Positions 16,510 to 22,154 of a DNA stretch of 22,154 nucleotides are shown piece after piece. Made by a program: the position numbers and the translations under genes. The DNA lies in NCBI GenBank assembly GCA_023389545.1, contig JAEWEI010000385.1:1-22154 (forward strand). Reading direction: 5' to 3'. The notes under the pieces were generated by a model. It did not search any database, was not told the DNA's origin, and saw only the letters and a list, made by a program, of their open reading frames with translations. The DNA is from Actinomycetes bacterium (lineage in GTDB: Bacteria > Actinomycetota > Actinomycetes > Actinomycetales > Cellulomonadaceae). Within the stretch, counting starts at the first letter, position 1. Each line of letters begins with the position of its first letter.

Positions 16510-17114
16510 GAGGCCGCCCTGACCTGGTCGCGCACCGTCGCCATGCGCTGCACCACAGTGATCGCGGACGCGACGGCGAGCAGGCCCAGCACCACGGTGA
16601 GGATGGCCGACGGCAGGCCGATTCCGACGAGCGCCGTCGCGGTCAGGACCGCAGCGAGCCGGTCGGCGCGCTCGGCGATGCCCACCGAGGCCGTCATGCC
16701 CAGCCCCTCGGCGCGTGCCCGCGCGTACGGGACCACCGAGCCGAGCACCAGGCACGCCAGCGCCAGCGCGCCAGCGAGGGCGTCGTCACCACGGCCGAAG
16801 AACCACAGCACGAGCCCGGAGAAGATCGCGGCGTCGCCGAAGCGGTCGAGCGTCGAGTCGAGGAACGCGCCCCAGTTGCTCGAGCGCCCGGCACGGCGCG
16901 CCATGACCCCGTCGAGGGAGTCCGTCAACGCGAACGCCGCGATCAACAGGGTCCCGGCGAGCAGGTGGCCGGTGGGGTACAGCCACAGCGCCGCCACGAC
17001 GACGGCGAGCGTGCCCGCGATCGTGACGGCGTCGGGTGAGACCCCGCGCTTGAGCAGCACGTCGGCGAGGGGCGTCATGACCCGCGTCATGAACCCCCGC
17101 AGTCGGTTCAGCAC
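16506..17114 (-). CDS. pgsA: Phosphatidylinositol phosphate synthase (CDP-alcohol phosphatidyltransferase)
   Basis: Joins CDP-diacylglycerol and inositol 3-phosphate to phosphatidylinositol phosphate, the precursor for PimA. The 202 residues hold the complete CDP-alcohol phosphotransferase signature DxxDGxxARx8GxxxDxxxD, with D65, D68, G69, A72, R73, G82, D86 and D90. About six hydrophobic segments surround it, so it is an integral membrane protein. The operon with patA and pimA points to the inositol-phosphate branch and away from glycerol phosphate. The start is GTG 17112-17114, 7 bases after the HIT gene stop. The stop overlaps patA by 4 bases. Confidence 0.93.
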   Translation of the reverse strand: MLNRLRGFMTRVMTPLADVLLKRGVSPDAVTIAGTLAVVVAALWLYPTGHLLAGTLLIAAFALTDSLDGVMARRAGRSSNWGAFLDSTLDRFGDAAIFSGLVLWFFGRGDDALAGALALACLVLGSVVPYARARAEGLGMTASVGIAERADRLAAVLTATALVGIGLPSAILTVVLGLLAVASAITVVQRMATVRDQVRAAS

Positions 17115-17121
17115 GCCTCGA

Positions 17122-17694
17122 TCATCCCTTCTGGTCCGACGGCCACGCGGCAGCGAGGCGCGCCCTGGTGTCGCTCAGCAGCTCGGGCAGCGCCCGGGTG
17201 CGCGCGACGATCGGTAGGAAGTTCGAGTCGCCGCCCCACCGCGGCACCACGTGCTGGTGCAGGTGCGCGGCGATGCCCGCCCCGGCGACCTGGCCCTGGT
17301 TCATCCCGAGGTTGAACCCGTCCGGGCGGTAGACCGCGCGCAGGACGCGCATCGCGGTGCGGGTGAGCTCCGCGACGTCCGCGACCTCCTCGGGTGTGAG
17401 GTCGGTGTAGTCGGCGACGTGCCGGTACGGGCACACCAGCAGGTGCCCCGAGTTGTACGGGTAGAGGTTGAGCACCACATAGGCGGCGCCCCCGCGCGCG
17501 ACGATCAGCGCGTCCTCGTCACTCAGGCCTGGAGCCCGGCAGAACGGGCACCCCTCGCCGGCCTCCGCGTCGGACGGCTTGTTCTCGCCGCCGATGTAGG
17601 CCATCCGGTGCGGGGTCCACAGCCGCTCGAACCCGTCGGAGACGCCTGGACGGGCGCCCGCCTGCTCGATCTCGACCCGCTCGTCGTCGCTCAC
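17122..17694 (-). CDS. HIT-family protein, probable Ap4A phosphorylase
   Basis: Histidine-triad nucleotide enzyme. H144, H146 and H148 form HLHQHVV (144-150), the triad motif. A C49-x2-C52 pair (CPFC) and 'NLYPYNSGHLLVCPYRH' (76-92) are typical of the branch that includes mycobacterial Rv2613c, reported as a diadenosine tetraphosphate (Ap4A) phosphorylase and found in the same place next to thrS and pgsA. The 190-residue protein starts at GTG 17692-17694, 7 bases after the thrS stop; an open frame continues further upstream only inside thrS. Since aminoacyl-tRNA synthetases make Ap4A as a side product, cotranscription with thrS makes sense, but activity is inferred from the family. Confidence 0.9.
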   Translation of the reverse strand: MSDDERVEIEQAGARPGVSDGFERLWTPHRMAYIGGENKPSDAEAGEGCPFCRAPGLSDEDALIVARGGAAYVVLNLYPYNSGHLLVCPYRHVADYTDLTPEEVADVAELTRTAMRVLRAVYRPDGFNLGMNQGQVAGAGIAAHLHQHVVPRWGGDSNFLPIVARTRALPELLSDTRARLAAAWPSDQKG

Positions 17695-17701
17695 GGCGCG
17701 C

Positions 17702-19705
<2,004 letters not shown>

Positions 19706-19755
19706 GGGTGCGATCTCCTCAGGTCAGGCCTGCCAGTGCGGCGGGCGCACCGACG

Positions 19756-19784
19756 ATGCTACCGAGCCTGGTCCGCCGTCCGAA
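19756..19784 (-). promoter_or_regulatory. Predicted thrS operon promoter
   Basis: On the minus strand TTCGGA (19779-19784), a 17-base spacer and TAGCAT (19756-19761) predict a start near 19749 and a leader of about 43 bases before the thrS GTG. The -10 fits the actinobacterial TAnnnT form; the -35 matches TTGACA at only 3 of 6 bases. Nearly the same pair precedes tRNA-Val. Confidence 0.5.
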
Positions 19785-19806
19785 CGACGGGGCCCCAGAG
19801 CCCGGT

Positions 19807-19833
19807 GGCCGCCGGCCACGACGACCGGCGGCC
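19807..19833 (-). terminator. Terminator-like hairpin after the aldo/keto reductase gene
   Basis: GGCCGCCGG (19807-19815) and CCGGCGGCC (19825-19833) form a perfect 9-bp stem around a 9-base loop, starting 8 bases past the reductase stop codon. There is no T-tract, as is common for GC-rich actinobacterial terminators. It would separate the reductase transcript from the thrS promoter just downstream. Confidence 0.6.
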
Positions 19834-19841
19834 CGCCCGAG

Positions 19842-20714
19842 TCATGGCGCCGCGATCGCGTCCAGGGCGGCGAGGTCGTCGGCGGGGAGCGCGAGGCCGG
19901 CGCCGGCGACGTTCTCGCGCAGGTGCGCGACCGAGGACGTGCCAGGAATCAGCAGGATGTTGGGCGACCGGTGCAGCAGCCACGCGAGCGCCACCGACAT
20001 GGGCGTCGCCCCGCGCCGGGCGGCCACGGCGCTCAGCTCGCGCGACTGCAGCGGGCTGAAACCGCCGAGCGGGAAGAAGGGCACGTACGCGATGCCCTCG
20101 GCGGCCAATGCGTCGATGAGCGCGTCGTCGTGGCGGTTCGCCACGTTGTAGAAGTTCTGCACGCACACGATGGGCGCGATCGCCTGCGCCTCGGCGACCT
20201 GGGCGGCTGTGACGTTGCTGAGGCCGAGCCTGCGGATCAGGCCCTCCTGCCGCATCTCCACCAGTGTGGAGAACGCCTCGGCGACCGACCCCTCCTCGGG
20301 GCCGAGCGGTCCGCCCGCCCGCAGGTTGACGACGTCGAGCACGTCCAGCCCCAGCGTCTTCAGGTTCGAGTGCACCGCGTCACGCAGCTGTTGGGGCGCC
20401 CGCGCGGCGGGCCATCCTCCGTCGGCGTCCCGGAGCGCGCCGACCTTGGTGACGATGTGGACCGCGTCCGGGTAGGGGTGCAGCGCCTCCCTGATGATCT
20501 CGTTGGTGACGTGGGGGCCGTAGGCGTCAGCGGTGTCGATGTGCGTGATCCCAAGCTCGACCGCCGCGCGGAGCACGCGGATTGCCTCGGCGGGGTCCCG
20601 GGGCGGCCCCATCACCTGGGGTCCCGCGAGCTGCATCGCGCCGTAGCCGGTGCGGGTGACGACCAGGTCGCCGCCCAGAGTGAGGGTCCCGCCGGGGAGT
20701 TCTGTGTGTGTCAT
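19842..20714 (-). CDS. Aldo/keto reductase, YdbC-like
   Basis: NADPH-dependent oxidoreductase of (alpha/beta)8 fold, substrate unknown. The 290 residues show the AKR signature ITHIDTADAYG with catalytic D60 and Y65, and K90 in IVTKVGALR. The usual catalytic His is replaced by N130 in 'LDVVNLRAGGPLGPEEGS'. As I recall, this Asn is shared by the YdbC-like branch (E. coli YdbC has the same segment), so it is a subfamily trait and probably not damage. 'RRLGLSNVTAAQVAEAQ' and 'CVQNFYNVANR' are also typical of that branch. The ATG has no strong ribosome site. The gene is divergent from a regulator gene 101 bases away, which likely controls it. Confidence 0.93.
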   Translation of the reverse strand: MTHTELPGGTLTLGGDLVVTRTGYGAMQLAGPQVMGPPRDPAEAIRVLRAAVELGITHIDTADAYGPHVTNEIIREALHPYPDAVHIVTKVGALRDADGGWPAARAPQQLRDAVHSNLKTLGLDVLDVVNLRAGGPLGPEEGSVAEAFSTLVEMRQEGLIRRLGLSNVTAAQVAEAQAIAPIVCVQNFYNVANRHDDALIDALAAEGIAYVPFFPLGGFSPLQSRELSAVAARRGATPMSVALAWLLHRSPNILLIPGTSSVAHLRENVAGAGLALPADDLAALDAIAAP

Positions 20715-20749
20715 GCCGCCAGGGTGGGCGCCGACGAGCAGTCGTGCGA

Positions 20750-20782
20750 GTGTCCTGGTCTTCCTAGGAGTCGGAGGGACAC
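20750..20782. promoter_or_regulatory. Candidate operator dyad between the divergent reductase and regulator genes
   Basis: GTGTCC (20750-20755) and GGACAC (20777-20782) are perfect inverted arms 21 bases apart, and the palindrome CCTAGG (20763-20768) lies at their centre, offset by half a base. It is the only obvious symmetric element in the 101-base region between the two divergent starts. Binding by the neighbouring regulator is inference. Confidence 0.45.
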
Positions 20783-20803
20783 CCAGCCGCGCGCCCGCCG
20801 GGT

Positions 20804-20809
20804 TAGCGT
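20804..20809 (+). promoter_or_regulatory. -10 element predicting a leaderless regulator transcript
   Basis: TAGCGT (20804-20809) fits TAnnnT and ends 6 bases before the GTG start at 20816, so the transcript would begin at or within a base of the start codon. No ribosome site is visible upstream of the GTG, which agrees with a leaderless mRNA, a common arrangement in actinobacteria. Confidence 0.5.
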
Positions 20810-20815
20810 GGCTCC

Positions 20816-21682
20816 GTGCCCGACTCCAACGGCCTCGGCGCGTATCTCAGGGCGCGACGCCAGCTCGTCCGCCCCGAGGACGTCGGCCTGCCCGTCGTGG
20901 GGCATCGCCGCGTGGACGGGCTGCGGCGCGAGGAGGTCGCGATGCTCGCGGGCATCAGCTCCGACTACTACCTCCGCCTCGAGCAGGGCCGGAACCACAA
21001 CCCGTCGGCACAGGTGCTGGAGGCGCTGGCGCGGGTGCTGCGGCTGGACGACGCCGCGACGGCGTACCTCCGCGAGCTCGCCGCGCATCAACAGCGGCGT
21101 CGGCGGCCACGGCGCCACCGGCCGGCGACGGTCCCCGCGGGGATCCGCCAACTGGTCGCCACCATCGCGATCCCCGCCTTCGTGGAGAGCCGGCACTACG
21201 ACGTGCTCGCGGCGAACGAGCTGGTCACGACGATCTCGCCGAACATCCAGGTCGGCCAGAACCGGCTGCGCTCGATCTTCCTCGATCCGGCTGAGGCCGC
21301 GTTGTGCCCTGACTTCGAACGGGCCAGGGCCGGCATGGTCGCGGGCTTCCGCGAGTCGGCGGGCGCCGACGTCGATGATCCTCGGTTCGTGCAGATCGTC
21401 GGGGAGCTCTCGGTGGCGAGCGAGGCGTTCCGCCAGCTCTGGGCACGGCACGATGTCCGCCCGCGCCAGAGCGCGACGACGGTGATCCACCACCCGCAGG
21501 TGGGCGAGCTGGCGCTCCACAAGGAGAGGCTGCTCATCAGCGGGACCGACGGACTGGCGCTCACGCTGCACCACGCGGCCCCTGGCACTGAGAACGCCGA
21601 GAAGTTGGCGCTCCTCGCCTCGCTCGCCGCGCCAACGCCGTTCGCGCGTCCCGCGACAGCGCTCGACGCCTCCGACGCCTAG
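20816..21682 (+). CDS. XRE-family helix-turn-helix regulator with MmyB-like ligand domain
   Basis: Likely regulator of the divergent aldo/keto reductase and of itself. The 288 residues start with 'LGAYLRARRQLVRPEDVGLP' and an XRE helix-turn-helix (about 36-80: GLRREEVAMLAGISSDYYLRLEQGR). An Arg-rich linker (93-102) is followed by an MmyB-like/MLTR ligand-binding domain (about 105-255) with 'YDVLAANELV' and 'FRQLWARHDVR', both typical of this actinobacterial family. The ligand is unknown. The GTG start gives the usual N-terminus; no earlier in-frame start fits. The stop codon TAG lies inside a terminator-like stem. This is the first plus-strand gene after the long minus-strand block. Confidence 0.92.
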   Translation: MPDSNGLGAYLRARRQLVRPEDVGLPVVGHRRVDGLRREEVAMLAGISSDYYLRLEQGRNHNPSAQVLEALARVLRLDDAATAYLRELAAHQQRRRRPRRHRPATVPAGIRQLVATIAIPAFVESRHYDVLAANELVTTISPNIQVGQNRLRSIFLDPAEAALCPDFERARAGMVAGFRESAGADVDDPRFVQIVGELSVASEAFRQLWARHDVRPRQSATTVIHHPQVGELALHKERLLISGTDGLALTLHHAAPGTENAEKLALLASLAAPTPFARPATALDASDA

Positions 21683-21701
21683 GGCGCCCCGAGGGCCCTA
21701 G
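21679..21701 (+). terminator. Hairpin overlapping the regulator stop codon
   Basis: CTAGGGC (21679-21685) pairs perfectly with GCCCTAG (21695-21701) around a 9-base loop. The stem includes the TAG stop codon. No T-tract follows. It is a plausible terminator for the regulator gene. Confidence 0.5.
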
Positions 21702-21756
21702 CCCGGCTTCGCAGCGCCCGCCGTGGCCCGGAGGCGTGCGGGCGACGCAACGCAGA

Positions 21757-21785
21757 AGGCCGGCCCCGAACTCGGGAACCGGCCT
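21757..21785. terminator. Bidirectional terminator between the regulator gene and tRNA-Val
   Basis: AGGCCGG (21757-21763) pairs with CCGGCCT (21779-21785), and an inner CCCG/CGGG stem (21765-21768 with 21773-21776) closes a 4-base loop. On the minus strand it follows the tRNA by 17 bases and is trailed by TTCT, so it fits a tRNA terminator. It can also stop plus-strand transcription from the regulator gene. Confidence 0.65.
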
Positions 21786-21802
21786 CCGACCTGCGCTAAC
21801 AC

Positions 21803-21877
21803 TGGTGGGCGATACTGGGTTCGAACCAGTGACCTCCTCGGTGTGAACGAGGCGCTCTACCACTGAGCCAATCGCCC
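21803..21877 (-). tRNA. tRNA-Val (anticodon CAC), CCA encoded
   Basis: Reads GTG valine codons. On the minus strand the cloverleaf is complete: acceptor GGGCGAT with ATCGCCC (7 bp), D arm GCTC-AGTGGTA-GAGC, anticodon stem CCTCG/CGAGG with loop TTCACAC (anticodon CAC), variable loop AGGTC and T arm ACTGG-TTCGAAC-CCAGT. Discriminator A at 21806 is followed by a genomically encoded CCA (21803-21805). The mature body without CCA is 72 bases. Confidence 0.97.
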
Positions 21878-21928
21878 AACGTCACGACGGAACGCCTTGA
21901 AGGGCGTCCACCGTGGTTGACGTCGAGA

Positions 21929-21958
21929 ATGCTACCGAACGTTTGCCGATATTCCGAA
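21929..21958 (-). promoter_or_regulatory. Predicted tRNA-Val promoter
   Basis: On the minus strand TTCGGA (21953-21958), an 18-base spacer and TAGCAT (21929-21934) predict a start near 21922, about 45 bases before the mature tRNA 5' end. Both hexamers are identical to those proposed for thrS. Confidence 0.5.
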
Positions 21959-22056
21959 CCGGGCTTCTGCGCGGCCTGATGGGTGAACTGCGGGACGAAG
22001 TTCCCCACGAAGACGCGACGCACTGTCATGATGGCATCTCCACTCCCGTGCGAATC

Positions 22057-22062
22057 AGGAGG
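22057..22062 (+). promoter_or_regulatory. Consensus ribosome-binding site of ssgB
   Basis: AGGAGG stands 6 bases before the GTG at 22069, the strongest ribosome site in the window. It decides the start of the truncated gene at the right edge. I see no convincing -35/-10 pair on the plus strand in the 191 bases upstream; TTGACG at 21917-21922 resembles a -35 but lacks a spaced -10. Confidence 0.85.
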
Positions 22063-22068
22063 ACTCCG

Positions 22069-22154
22069 GTGACGCAGCAGTCGTACGACGTCGTCGAGGT
22101 CGTCACCATGCAGCTGATCAGCTCCGACGCGAGCGTGATCCCGGTGACCGCAGA
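22069..22154 (+). CDS. ssgB: SsgA/SsgB-family cell-division regulator (5' part only)
   Basis: Only 28 codons are visible before the window ends. They read 'SYDVVEVVTMQLISSDASVI' followed by PVTA, matching the start of SsgA-like proteins, which are found only in actinobacteria and begin with a short beta strand ending 'QL.....S..PV.A' before the LRYD region. In Streptomyces SsgB positions FtsZ for sporulation division, and its gene (SCO1541) lies in this same neighbourhood downstream of thrS, so this is probably the ssgB orthologue. The start is GTG with an AGGAGG site. The rest of the protein is outside the window. Confidence 0.8.
   Translation, partial: MTQQSYDVVEVVTMQLISSDASVIPVTA

Noticed and set aside
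19706..19755. T-box riboswitch in the thrS leader
   Set aside because: The predicted leader is only about 43 bases, and no T-box sequence or specifier stem is visible.
19842..20714. Aldo/keto reductase considered inactive because the catalytic His is Asn (N130)
   Set aside because: The surrounding 'DVVNLR' segment is, as I recall, shared by the YdbC-like branch, so the Asn is a subfamily trait; D60, Y65 and K90 are intact.
21561..21863. Minus-strand open frame beginning 'MVERLVHTEEVTGSNPVSPT'
   Set aside because: It starts inside tRNA-Val; this N-terminus is the well-known artefact of translating a tRNA gene. The rest is antisense to the regulator gene and crosses two hairpins.
21796..22029. 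77-residue minus-strand open frame starting 'MTVRRVFVGNFVPQF'
   Set aside because: It runs straight through the complete tRNA-Val gene, and I recognise no family. The ATG has no clear ribosome site.

Overview
This is a GC-rich chromosomal window from an actinobacterium. GTG starts are frequent and genes are densely packed with 4-base stop/start overlaps. A phosphatidylinositol and PI-mannoside gene set, an SsgB-type cell-division gene and an actinobacterial-type SOS box all fit that phylum. The gene order (rel-apt-secF-secD-yajC-ruvB-ruvA-ruvC-yebC-pdxT ... pdxS ... pimA-patA-pgsA-HIT-thrS, then ssgB) matches the conserved block known from Streptomyces and, in part, Mycobacterium. My best guess is order Micrococcales, perhaps a Cellulomonas relative; this is inferred from protein style, not proved. 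I see no insertion sequence, prophage, CRISPR array or composition island.

Layout. At 2-238 (+) lies the end of a gene that enters from outside the window and converges on rel. From 246 to 19705 almost everything is on the minus strand, so transcription runs right to left. (1) thrS, HIT, pgsA, patA, pimA and a membrane protein of unknown function (13584-19705) are tightly packed, with consecutive ATGA overlaps from pgsA onward. This unit couples threonyl-tRNA charging, dinucleotide turnover and the first steps of PI-mannoside synthesis. (2) pdxS, a Nudix hydrolase, a class I aminotransferase and pdxT (10103-13506) form a pyridoxal-phosphate synthase operon with two extra enzymes inserted. (3) yebC, ruvC, ruvA and ruvB (6912-10049) are for Holliday-junction processing, with a near-consensus LexA box just upstream of ruvA. 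(4) yajC, secD, secF, apt and rel (246-6742) cover accessory protein translocation, adenine salvage and (p)ppGpp metabolism.

To the right are a divergent pair, an aldo/keto reductase (-) and a helix-turn-helix regulator (+), sharing a 101-base promoter region with a dyad. Then come two terminator-like hairpins, tRNA-Val(CAC) on the minus strand and the first 28 codons of ssgB on the plus strand, cut by the window edge.

No stretch without a gene exceeds 300 bases; the longest is the 191 bases between tRNA-Val and ssgB. Most of the window is conserved housekeeping. I found no strong candidate for a wholly new system. The points most worth checking are the SOS box that splits ruvC from ruvAB, the two enzymes inside the pdxS-pdxT operon, the uncharacterised membrane protein in the PI-mannoside operon, a DNA-level tandem repeat in secD, and a shared promoter-like element (TTCGG, 17-18 bases, TAG[CG]AT) before thrS, tRNA-Val and pdxS.
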